Positions 1 to 8,442 of a stretch of 29,424 bases of DNA are shown here, piece after piece. Every line of letters begins with the position of its first letter. Within the stretch, counting starts at the first letter, position 1. Under the pieces are notes generated by a model, which ran no database searches, was not told the DNA's origin, and saw only the letters and a list, made by a program, of their open reading frames with translations. Origin of the DNA: Selaginella moellendorffii (lineage: Eukaryota > Streptophyta > Lycopodiopsida > Selaginellales > Selaginellaceae); the NCBI RefSeq assembly GCF_000143415.4, contig NW_003314351.1:752878-782301 (forward strand). Reading direction: 5' to 3'. A program made the translations under genes and the position numbers.

Positions 1-383
1 TATCGGTATGACTCTGTAATCTTTTATCCCCAAGCGCAATGATTCTGCCCCAAATGAAGAAATGATTGTGGTAAAACTCTTTATTGTCAAAGGCTTTTCG
101 AGAGTGTACCTAAATAGACATGTAGGCTAAGAAAAACTGTTTCGAATCATAGAAAAGAGGACTGCACAATTAGGTTGCTTTCGCATTTGTCAAGAGGTAA
201 TTTTGTTTCTATGTTTCCCGAGCTTTGTTTTTCCCGGCTTTGTAATGTTGTTCTGCTCCAAAATATAGGGACCCCAAGCATCATATTAAGGAGCTGTGCC
301 TCTACTTTGTTTCAGTGTGCTTCTATTTTCTTGTGGTTTGGCTATTAGTCTATTTACTTATTTTCACCATCTAGAGCCTGCAC
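1..383. other. No gene recognised
   Basis: AT-rich sequence with no open frame of note. It precedes the Helitron Rep remnant and may be its upstream coding or intron sequence, but I could not recognise a conserved motif on either strand. Confidence 0.4.
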
Positions 384-869
384 ATGCTGTCTAAGCTTCT
401 ATTTTCTAAAAGAGATTGTAAAATCTCCTACAGATCAATGGGTGGCAAAAGAAAGAGGAAAACATGTGATCTAATTTTACATGAAGGCTGTATAATAAAA
501 AAAAGTTCAACAAGTTTGAATTCATCTCTATATATGAATAGAAGCATGGATGTAAGTGTGAGAAACCTGGTATCCTTTGAAGAACCCCCAACAATTCCAA
601 GATTGATACCCATAGAAAAGACTTTTAGAAACACTTTTGAAATTATTACCCTACCTGTTAATGAAGTAAATCTTGGAAATGGAACTGAAAGCATGGAAAA
701 CACTAAACATTTAGGACTCTTGCAAAACAACATAGATGGTAAATGTAAAGTAGATTATATTGGACTCATGGATAAACATTGTGACTATTGTAAAGCTTTT
801 CTTTTTGCTTCAGAAACACAATCACAATGCTGTCATGGTGGACGTGTGTCTATATCTTGTAAATATTGA
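384..869 (+). pseudogene. Helitron Rep/helicase N-terminal fragment (zinc-finger region)
   Basis: This is an open frame of 161 codons. The last 29 residues hold the best clue: C133-x2-C136, then A138, F139 and F141, E144, and the pair C149-C150 followed by HGGRVSI. The spacing C-x2-C-x-A-...-E-...-CC-x2-G-x-V matches the Cys-rich segment near the N-terminus of plant Helitron Rep-helicase proteins, which nick and unwind DNA in rolling-circle transposition. The N-terminal part has a basic stretch (GGKRKRK) and nothing else I recognise. The frame stops just after the finger, exactly where repeat family A begins (about 860), so the Rep nuclease (HUH) and PIF1-like helicase domains are gone. The start codon is the first ATG of the frame and may not be genuine. 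It is a relic and not a working gene; the family call rests on the Cys pattern alone. Confidence 0.5.
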
Positions 870-887
870 GGGACCAAGCTCAATATC

Positions 888-901
888 GGGGGGGGGGGGG
901 G
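888..901 (+). repeat. 14-nt G run
   Basis: The related family A copy at about 14093 has only a short G run (CGAGGGTTCTTG) at this point. The tract is either a local expansion or a base-calling artefact. Confidence 0.8.
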
Positions 902-1039
902 TTCTTAATACTTTTAAGTGCAAGCCAACATATGAGTTTTTCATACCAGGCTAAATATGCTCAACAAGAAATATATAAAAGTTCTTATTTTATGTTTATC
1001 CAGCATAAATACATACATTATGATTAGTTTCTCAACTAG

Positions 1040-1232
1040 TGTAAGTAATAAAAGAGAATGACTTAAGAAATGATCCAAGAGATCAAATATAGAGGGAAAA
1101 CACACATGAATAAGAGTGCACCCCTTTTTCCAACTAGTTAAGGGTTTTTGGATACTTAGAGTTAAGTGTCTTTGGGTTTAAATGGTACTGAGCTAAGTGA
1201 CCTCTTAAGAAGTCCAAATTCATAATCTTACA
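1040..1232 (+). repeat. Cassandra 5' LTR
   Basis: 193 bp, TGTAAGTAAT...ATCTTACA, followed by the primer site. The 5S-like core inside has drifted further than that of the 3' LTR. Confidence 0.8.
1161..1215 (+). ncRNA. 5S rRNA-like segment in the Cassandra 5' LTR, diverged
   Basis: GTTAAGTGTCTTTGGG stands where plant 5S rRNA has GTTAAGCGTGCTTGGG (A box). CTAAGTGACCTCTTAAGAAG stands where 5S has ATGGGTGACCTCCTGGGAAG (C box). Changes in both boxes make Pol III activity unlikely here. Confidence 0.65.
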
Positions 1233-1235
1233 ACA

Positions 1236-1250
1236 TGGTATCAGGAGGGC
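1236..1250 (+). promoter_or_regulatory. Cassandra primer binding site (initiator-Met tRNA type)
   Basis: TGGTATCAGGAGGGC lies 3 nt after the LTR end. Plant elements primed by initiator tRNA-Met carry TGGTATCAGAGC. Confidence 0.75.
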
Positions 1251-1407
1251 TCTCAAGTTTGACACTGTTCATTGGCTAGGGGAATTGCAGCACATGTTAT
1301 TTGACATTTAGCAAGTCCAATTTGCTCCAGATAGGCTTGACTAGAGGGGTAGGGTGTCAAGAAGGTAAGGCTCTCAACTTTTGTTCACGAAGCATAGCAT
1401 GGTGGAT

Positions 1408-1601
1408 TGTAAGCAACAAAAAAGAATAACTTGAGAGATAATCCATATGGTTAAATTATAAAGGAAAAGGGCATATGAATAAGGGTGCACCACTTTGTCC
1501 AATTGGTTAAAGGTTTTGGGATACTTGGGGTTAAGTGTCCTTGGGTTTGAATAGTATTGGGTTGGGTGACTTCCTAGGAAGTCCAAATTCAAGAGCTTAC
1601 A
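1408..1601 (+). repeat. Cassandra 3' LTR
   Basis: 194 bp, TGTAAGCAAC...AGCTTACA, aligned end to end with the 5' LTR. The preceding GCATGGTGGAT is the likely polypurine tract. Confidence 0.8.
1530..1584 (+). ncRNA. 5S rRNA-like segment in the Cassandra 3' LTR
   Basis: GTTAAGTGTCCTTGGG followed by TTGAATAGTATTGG and TTGGGTGACTTCCTAGGAAG matches the A box, intermediate element and C box order of plant 5S rRNA with a few changes. It is better preserved than the copy in the 5' LTR. The 5' third of the 5S gene is not recognisable. Confidence 0.7.
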
Positions 1602-1745
1602 ACTAACTTGAGTGAATACTGATAAAGGATTTAGCAATACTGACCTTCTGCCATCATGTCCCGGGAACTTCAAATTCAAAAGCTTACAACCAACTTAAGT
1701 AGAGACTGATAAAGGATCCAACAATATTGACCTCTTGCTATTGTG
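1579..1745 (+). repeat. 87-bp tandem duplication over the Cassandra 3' junction
   Basis: The string from CAAATTCAAGAGCTTACAAC (1584) recurs with changes from 1671 (CAAATTCAAAAGCTTACAAC). The unit spans the last ~20 bp of the Cassandra LTR plus adjoining family A sequence (ACTGATAAAGGAT...), so it arose after the Cassandra insertion. Confidence 0.75.
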
Positions 1746-1834
1746 GCAGTAAAGAAAAAATATCTGAAAAGACTAGCTGATAAATAACTTTTGATACCCA
1801 TAGTCATATTCGCAATAGCAAGTCAATAAATGAT

Positions 1835-2034
1835 TTTCTCTAATCAGTGTAACAAATTAAGATGTTAGTGGTACCTTTGGGTGTTAGAAGTGAGACTAGA
1901 TACATGGAGTATTTGGACTAAGATAAGTAACATAAGGTAAATGAGGGTTTATAGAGGTTGTGAGTGAGACTCCTCCAAAAGGTCATAAGCATGGTTAAGT
2001 GACTAAAGTAGAATGGAAAATTTAGGCACTTACA
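1835..2034 (+). repeat. LTR relic of element R family
   Basis: About 200 bp ending GGCACTTACA aligns with the 3' end of the R-family LTR read in its sense direction (complement of about 6648-6880). Shared landmarks include GTGGTACCTTTGGGTG, GAGGTTGTGAGTGAGACT and GGTTAAGTGACTAAAGTA. The rest of the LTR is missing, and no primer site follows at 2035. It is a much older relative of the complete element at 6648-13977, in opposite orientation. Confidence 0.7.
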
Positions 2035-3869
2035 TTTTTCTAATGGTGGTGTATGTGATTGAAAGTTGTTAGTGTCATAGCTTTTGTAGTTTGGATTTTG
2101 TAGTGGTGGTAAGTCTTGCTCTAAATGTTTTAAATCTTATTTTCTTAAGTCTTTAGTTTTTATCGTATTCTTTTGGCTTAATTCTCCCACTTGTGTTTGA
2201 TTTGTTTTCTCATAATTGTTGATGATGATTCAAAACCCCCCACAAGTCCAAGAAAAGCAAAAGGCAATAAACAAAAGATTTAGATAAGAAGAAAGAAAGA
2301 GAAACCAAAGGATTGAAGAGATTAACTTTCTTCATTAGGCTACAATTGATAAAATTACCAATCTTCTTTGAAACCTTAAAGTGGGGGAAGTCTGGTATGT
2401 ATTGATCATTCTTCTTCCTTCAAACTATTTCTGTGGTAGATTGGAGTATGGTGAAGCTGTAGTATTTATAAAGGGTAGATTTGATGAGTTGAGCTTTAAA
2501 AACCTAGTTCCAGGTATATCTATATTTGTATTAATGTTTTAGATTTAAACACTTACAAGACAAGTAGCAAACATGCTTGCTTTATTTGGAATCCAGTTAT
2601 TACTTTGCCCTTTGCTTTGAGATACACTTTTCAAATATTTGATATTAGAATATTGGATGAATTTTCACCCTATTAGCAACTATAATTGATTAGCCACCTT
2701 AGTATGCTTTACCACATAATATGAACCAGCATATCTATGAGAAATTTTGCCAATTTCTTAAGGCACTAGCAATTAATGGCCAAGAGAAGATAACCATGGC
2801 AAGGTAAAAGAGATAGACAGAGGATGGATGAAAGCTTTGTGGATCATAGAGCTGTCAATGATCATGCTTGAACTACTTTACAATATGGCACTTGCACCTT
2901 ATACACTTATATATGAGTCTCTCCTCCATAGAGATTTCACTATTAAATTCATTAAATTCTAGCCTTTTAAGAATTGTAGTGAGTCCTCAATTGTGAAACT
3001 CTCTTTGTTTCTTCTTTTTAGTTTCTACCATGTGGGTATAACCTTCCTCAATCACACTAGCCTTTGCTAACCAGATTCGTTCCTCTAGAGTCCTTATTAT
3101 TTTGCTTGAAAATCATTCCAATTTTGTAAGCCATCGCAAACTAATGAAAGGGTTGGTGTTGACTTTGGTTGGGTTAGACCTTAGTAAGCAATTTGTATAA
3201 AGCAACTAATAAATGATGATTTATGGGGTTAAAGCAATTGAGTTAGAGTCTGGAGTTAACATAGAAAAGTAGCCATTGCACTTTTTTAAAAAGGTGACAC
3301 TTGTGCCTTTCTTCTGTGGCCTTATGTTTAGTAGCAGATTGCACCTTGCATCTAGTTAAACTCTATGAGAGTAGTGAGCTCTCATTGATCTTGACTTAGT
3401 TTTGGTTGACTTGTGCCTTGGATGAGGATGGTGATGTCTAACTTAGTTATTTGCGGTTAAGGTGTTAGTACTCATATTATAACTTTGTCAATTAGAAGGT
3501 TGTATACCTATATGACTTGATGATGAGAGTTTTGTGTTTGGGTCTTATGGAGATAAGTTAAAGAGGGATTGTTAATTGCTTTGCAATTACTGATTTCCTG
3601 TAAAATTCATCAAGAACTCATAAAGTTCATCAACAATTTTGTTCACTCAATGATAATTTGGCAGTGATGGATTTGCTTTGTGATTAGTGGATGCTTATAG
3701 ACTTCATCAAGGACTATTGATCCTTGCTTACTCCCTAATAATTTAGCAATAATGGGCTTACTTTACCATATGGTATTGCAAAGGATTGTATTGTTATCTT
3801 TGCATGGTTTTTCTATGTTAATAATGTTAACATTTTGATTCCATCTTTGACAGTATTGTTTAATTACAT
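2035..3869. other. Non-coding, no feature recognised
   Basis: AT-rich, with stops in all frames. It is probably decayed transposon sequence, because it lies between two retroelement relics, but I found no terminal repeats or domains in it. Confidence 0.4.
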
Positions 3870-5476
3870 TTAGTCGGTAATGTTAGATTATATTGCATCT
3901 TGCAAATAGTGATTCACTCCTTAGTGATGTGTTATCTATAGCTAAGTGTTATTCAAGGATCAAATACTAAATTTAATATCTTCAACTTTAGTTAGATTGG
4001 TTATTAGAGAGCTTTGAGTAGTGATTTGCTCTTATTTTCTTCTAGCTTTATTATGATATTGATGACATTGAAGTGAGGCTCTAGCATTAACATTATTGAA
4101 ATTGAGATTGAAGTAAGATGAAATATCTATCCATAGGATTGGATTGATATAAATTTCTTTAGTTTTGATGTAGATAGTGTTAATGGTTTAGGTTGTAATC
4201 TGATATTATTAGCATTTGTGCATTTGTTAGTTTGCTATGCCATTGTAGGAGGATGTGAAGCTCCATTCCTATGAGCCCCCTTGTCAAAGGAATCAAAGAA
4301 ATTCCTTACCATTTGGGAGAAATCAAAATCCAAAGGTAAAAAATATGTAAAATGATTAATAGGATGACTGATGATCTTTCATGACAATTAGTTTTTCTCT
4401 TTGACTGTTGACTAGGATGTATTCATATTAGTTATTGCAATAGTTAGCATGAACAAATGTTTGTTGACCCTTGCGACATTTATCATGTTCTATTGATTGT
4501 TACTCAAGTTGATTATGTTACATTAGGATATTTTTTCCTTTAGGTGATACATTTATAAATATTTTGCTTGTTAGTTAATAATACTTTGTGTTCTTTGAGT
4601 TGTCTTTTGTAAGTTGTTTAGCATGTTATCTACAATCTTTGGTAGTTCAACTTTATTATAAAGTTTAGGGTAATAAGTCTATGAGTCTATGGGTTTGGTT
4701 TATTTGCCCAATAGGGTTACGACCTTTGGCTTTTCTCTCTATATCACTTGCAAGTAAGGGCATTTTATCTTTTGTAGGTTAGATGACATCTAAAGCAGCA
4801 AGGGTGGCTAACTCCATTGGTCATTTCCTTGTTGGTGATGGCCAAAAAGTGTTTGAGACGTAGCACATTTACGATAGATAGAGAGGTTTCCCTTTACTTA
4901 TTTAAGTTCATACATTTCTCACAAAGTATGAGCACCGTAAACATTTTCTAGAGTTGTTTCTTTGGCAATAGTCTGGACTAGAGTATGCATTGACGAGTTC
5001 AATTTTCCTTAAGGGGGAGAGAATGCTGTGAATGTGATTGCAGGTATCAAAAGTTATCTATAGCAAATTATTTCAAATATTCTTTCCTTACTAGCATAAT
5101 GACAAGAGATTGGTATTACTAGTTCCTTTTTCAATCCCTCTTATTCAAGTGTTAGTAAATTTGATTTAACATTTGTACTTGGCCAGATGAGCATAAAAAA
5201 GGAATTCTTAAATGTCTATTTAGCCAAGTATATTTGGCCCAATTTGTTAATTCTCTTTTGTTTTGTCTTGCATTAGCTTGATAAAAACCCTTATAATATT
5301 AAGCTTGGTTCCTCAATACTTACTAGATGATAGTTTACCATGTCTGGCAAAACACTCTCGCTATCATGCTCCATGTGTTATCCAAGTAGCTATTTATTGA
5401 AAGTGTCTAAATTTGCTAGTGAAGCATATCTATAGAATATAGAGATTTTTCTAAACATAATGGTGTTATTCTTGCA
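3870..5476 (-). repeat. Repeat family A, copy A2 (inverted)
   Basis: Read on the minus strand, this stretch aligns in order with copy A3. The complement of 5430-5340 (TTTAGACACTTTCAATAAATAG ... CATGATAGCGAGAGTG) matches the sequence on either side of element R at 6630-6647 and 13978-14055. The complement of about 5050-4980 matches 14320-14400, and the complement of about 3960-3870 matches 16540-16615. A2 has no element R and so shows the uninterrupted target. It directly follows the RNase H remnant on the same strand, which suggests family A is the downstream or LTR part of an old Ty3/gypsy element. Confidence 0.65.
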
Positions 5477-5920
5477 TTAAGATCTGCAATCTAACACCAA
5501 TCTAACACCACAAAATTGTGTTTGTAATGTCATCACATGATGAACACGAGATAAAGCATCTACCACTACATTTGATTTTCTCAGACGATGCTCAATAAGA
5601 AAATCCCCAAACTCCATGAGTTTGACCATCCAACGAGCTTGCGTAGTGTTCAACTCCTTCTGTGTGAAAAGATACACAAGTGGTTTGTGATCTGTCAACA
5701 CCACGAATACTGCACCATAAAGATAGTGCTGCCATATCCGCAAAGCATGAACAATAGAAAGTAACTCTTGCTCATATATGGAATAGCGTTGCTTCACAAA
5801 ATTCAAAGTTTGACTCTCATATGCAATATGTTGTCCCTCTTGCATGAAAACTCCTCCTAATGCATAACCACTCGCATCACATGTCACCTCATAAGGTTTT
5901 GATGGATTAGCAATGCTATA
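5477..5920 (-). pseudogene. Ty3/gypsy retrotransposon RNase H domain remnant
   Basis: The minus-strand frame encodes the RNase H domain of a Ty3/gypsy Pol protein, which removes RNA from the RNA-DNA hybrid during reverse transcription. Seen in order (numbering the open frame that ends at 5477): YEVTCDASGYALGGV with the first catalytic Asp (residue 46), YSIYEQELLSIVHALRIWQ with the catalytic Glu, VLTDHKPLVYLF with the second Asp, and NVVVDALSR, the usual NVVADALSR, with the last Asp. Reverse transcriptase is missing upstream: at 5920 coding sequence meets repeat C. Integrase is missing downstream: the frame ends 24 residues after DALSR and family A begins. Residues before YSIANPS are read through repeat C and are not Pol. 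The domain is intact in frame but isolated. Confidence 0.85.
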
Positions 5921-6290
5921 GCGCACGTGGTTTTGACCCTTTATCCTATGGTGATTTACCATAAAATACCCTCTTTGTGCCACGTGTCCAAAGGACAATG
6001 GTGTGGAACCCAAGGTTCAGGGCCTTGGGTCACTAAACAAAGGAACGGTGCCAAACTCCCAAGCATGGAGCCAAGGAGCGACGGAACCAGACCACAGAGC
6101 AACTCCTGAGCATATAGCCCAAGGAGCGAAGGGACAGGAGCCCAGAGCGACTTGGAACAGTCCTAAAGCAACCAACATCCCAATGCCAGGACCAACACGC
6201 AAAACGGAGCCAAACGGAGCCAAACAGAGTTTGGCACTATTTCGGCATATCGGTGGCCTAATGCAAGGACATGGGTACTCCACCAACTAG
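5921..6290 (-). repeat. Repeat family C, copy C1
   Basis: This matches 16821-17205. Shared flanks include CACGTGG...ACCCTTTATCCTATGGTGATTTACCAT at one end and ATCCCAATGCCAGGACCA...CTATTTCGGCAT...CGGTGGCCT at the other. Relative to C2 it lacks about 26 bp after TTTACCAT and about 30 bp before CCACGTGTCC, and positions 6012-6173 are reversed. On the minus strand the element would end at CACGTGCGCTATA, right against the gypsy coding sequence. Open frames here are short and not conserved between the copies. Confidence 0.7.
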
Positions 6291-6547
6291 CATGGTGTGG
6301 AACTTGGGCTTAAACCCAAGCCAGACCCAGAACAAGGACAAGCATGGAAGCGGGAGCTAAACTATACCTCAGGTTAGTCAGCCATGCCCAACTTACCTGC
6401 TATCCCTACTATACATTTGGAACACCCCATAGCCCCCCTCCCCCCTTGAGGAACACACACTTTGGGCTTTTACCCTAAGCCTCCTTTAGTATCAGGAGTT
6501 AGTCTCTGGGACAAGCTCGAAACTTACTAAATATGGAATGGCATTAG
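6291..6547. other. Short non-coding stretch
   Basis: This lies between repeat C1 and family A copy A3. It contains a C-rich run (CCCCCCTCCCCCCTTGAGG, about 6433-6451) and nothing else I recognise. Confidence 0.4.
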
Positions 6548-6647
6548 ATTGCGAATTTGGACACAGGACAAACACCATTGTGTTCAAGCCAATCTCTACA
6601 TTCCGTAAATATGCTAAATGAGCAAATCTGGACACTTTCCATAAATA
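6548..6647 (+). repeat. Repeat family A, copy A3, left part
   Basis: About 100 bp from TTAGATTGCGAATTT to the R target site. It aligns with the complement of about 5490-5395 and continues at 13983, on the other side of element R. Confidence 0.65.
6643..6647 (+). other. Target-site duplication of element R, left copy (AAATA)
   Basis: AAATA precedes the LTR at 6648 and recurs at 13978-13982. The empty relative (complement of about 5390-5410) reads CAATAAATAGC once. Confidence 0.85.
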
Positions 6648-8430
6648 TGTAAGCGACTAATTTTTCCATTTTACTTTAGTCACTTAACCGCACCTCCGAC
6701 CACTTGGAGTAGTCTCACTCACAACCTCCGTAAGTCCTATTTTGGACTTGGGCTTACTAGCCCCGAGGATGGCATCCCCGCCACTCAACCTATGCACTTG
6801 GTCCAAGTGCTCCACGTGTCCGATCCCATGACCGACACCCCAAGGTACCACCAACATATCAGCCTGTTACGCTAAGGCCATATCCATTCACCTTGGTCAC
6901 CACGATGGTCTGACACTATCTGCATCCCAGTCTCGTCACTCAAAGACTGGGCTATCCATCCACGAGTGATCATCCCAGATCCACTCCTTAGCATCCTTAG
7001 GATGCCCACAGACATGGGGGATTAGCCTTCCCCAATATCTCTGTTCCAGTCCCCACCAAGTCCCTTTTTGTCCTTAGCTGTGCTCGCCAACATTGCCATT
7101 GAATCAAGGCCCACGGGCCCGACCACTAAGTCCCGCTGTCCTCTAGGACTTCCTCCCTGTGTGACCGTGTCCTTGGTCACCACACCAGAGGACTACTCCT
7201 CTTCCTTTCCACCGTCTGGGACTTTGGGACGACATTTCGGAACACCATGGCCCTACGCGGGCCTCGTGGGTACTCTCCCTGCCTTACGCCTTTAGGTGCT
7301 CTAGCCATGGGCTTAGAGCGAGGTTCCATTGAGCCACACCAGGTATCCAAGTAGGTAGTGCCACCCACGCTTGGACTGGGAGCATCGGCTAGACGATCTC
7401 CCGGGGGAACTAGAGCCGGCTCTTGAACACTTCACCAAGCTACCCCGCTTGTCGGTCTATGTTCACTCTAGTCTTGGACTTCCCAGTGGTCAGCTCATCA
7501 CCCAACACTGGGTGCAGCCTCTCAGGGCCAAACTGGCCTTTCCTGGCCAAACTGGCTCCACTGCAGTCCTCCCCCTACTATACTTTTGGAGCTCACCAAA
7601 CCCCCCAGGGTCTGGGAGACGAACGCTTTGGGCTTTCACCCTCTCAGACTCGAACTCGGACTCGGACTCGGACTCGGACTCGGACTCGAACTCGGACTCG
7701 GACTCGGGCTCGGGCTCGGGCTCGGTCTCGGGCTCGGTCTCGGTCTTGGTCTCGGTCTCGGTCCCGGTCTTGGTCCCAGTCTCGGTCTCGGTCTCGACTT
7801 CGGACTTTATCTCGGGTCCATCTCGGACTCCATCTCGGACTCCATCTCGGGTCCATCTCAGACTCCATCTCGGACTCCATCTTGGGTCCATCTCGGACTC
7901 CATCTTGGGTCCATCTTGGACTCCATCTTGGGTCCATCTCGGGTCCATCTCGGACTCCATCTCGGGTCCATCTCGGGTCCATCTCGGACTCCATCTCGGA
8001 CTCCATCTCGGGTCCATCTCGGACTCCATCTCGGACTCCGTCTCGGGTCCATTTCGGGTCCATCTCGGACTCCATCTTGGGTCCGTCTCGGACTCAATCT
8101 CAGATCCATCTCGGGTCCACCTCGGACTCCACCTTGGACTCCATCTTGGGGTCCTTCTCAGACTCCACTTCGGACTCCGACTCGGATCCATCTCGGACAC
8201 TTCCACGTGTCATGTGTTAGTCCTTTTTGGGTCCCTTTTTGGAGCCTCGCTTATGGCTCGCTTCGTGCTCATTCCTCAAGCACTTTGTTAGGGGTTCCAC
8301 TCCTGCTCTCGACCTTTCAAGGCGGAGCTTTTAGTCCAAACGTGTTACGCTCGTTTGGCTTTCGCTTCGGCCACTACCACGTGGCGCCCCTCTGGCTCTA
8401 CTTTGGGGCCTAGGGATTTTGTGTTTCACA
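6648..8430 (-). repeat. Element R 3' LTR (left copy)
   Basis: 1,783 bp. It contains 239 bp (about 7030-7268) that the right LTR lacks, and a compound tandem array at about 7648-8200. Long open frames exist on both strands here only because the array units are multiples of three and lack stops. Confidence 0.85.
7648..8200 (-). repeat. Compound minisatellite in the R 3' LTR
   Basis: The plus strand shows a hexamer array (CTCGGA)n that drifts into CTCGGG and CTCGGT, then alternating units CCATCTCGGACT and CCATCTCGGGT of 12 and 11 nt to about 8200. The conceptual Ser-Asp, Arg-Thr, Leu-Gly or Asp-Gly-Val repeats in the frames are by-products. Confidence 0.9.
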
Positions 8431-8442
8431 ACTCCACCACCC
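8431..8442 (-). promoter_or_regulatory. Element R polypurine tract
   Basis: The minus strand reads GGGTGGTGGAGT immediately before the 3' LTR (TGTGAAACAC), the expected place for plus-strand priming. Confidence 0.6.

Larger units (their letters stand above)
1040..1601 (+). mobile_element. Cassandra-type TRIM retrotransposon with 5S rRNA-like LTRs, complete
   Basis: Two direct repeats, 1040-1232 and 1408-1601, both begin TGTAAG and end CTTACA (TG...CA). Between them are 175 bp without an open frame. Three nt after the left LTR is TGGTATCAGGAGGGC (1236-1250), an initiator-Met tRNA-type primer site with a small change. Each LTR holds a piece resembling plant 5S rRNA from the A box to the C box. 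The 5-bp flanks are ACTAG (1035-1039) and ACTAA (1602-1606), a target duplication with one change. The related copy near 14240 has an uninterrupted CCACTAGCACAAGAG, which is the empty site. Cassandra elements are short non-autonomous retrotransposons known for LTR-borne 5S rRNA, and depend on other elements for all proteins. The total of 562 bp is at the short end for Cassandra. The two LTRs differ at many positions, so the insertion is old. Confidence 0.85.
860..1834 (+). repeat. Repeat family A, copy A1 (interrupted by a Cassandra element)
   Basis: The sequence from about 860 (AATATTGAGGGACCAAGCTC) to about 1834 is a diverged copy of sequence at 14068-14355 and, inverted, at about 5320-5040. 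A 562-bp Cassandra element splits it at 1040-1601. The right part contains an 87-bp direct duplication. Family A has no coding capacity that I can see. It is probably an old LTR or non-autonomous retrotransposon sequence, because one copy follows a Ty3/gypsy RNase H remnant. Confidence 0.6.

Noticed and set aside
1120-1240. tRNA-derived SINE (TCCAATTGGTTAAGG as an A box)
   Set aside because: The A-to-C box order and GGGTGACCTCCTGGGAAGTCC in the best copy match 5S rRNA, and TG...CA LTRs plus a primer site show a TRIM.
6003-6290. Open frames on both strands in repeat C1 (89-95 codons)
   Set aside because: Not conserved in copy C2, where the middle is inverted; Pro/Ala-rich by composition.
7800-8150. 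CRISPR-like look of repeated GGTCCATCTCGGACTCCATC blocks
   Set aside because: Units are 11-12 nt in tandem with no unique spacers, inside a plant LTR. It is a minisatellite.
7371-8413. Long overlapping frames of 265-306 codons on the plus strand and 143-238 on the minus strand, with Ser-Asp, Arg-Thr, Leu-Gly or Trp-Ser-Pro-Arg repeats
   Set aside because: They lie in LTR minisatellite arrays whose hexamer and 11/12-mer units lack stops in several frames at once. The same happens at 12907-13960. No domain is present.
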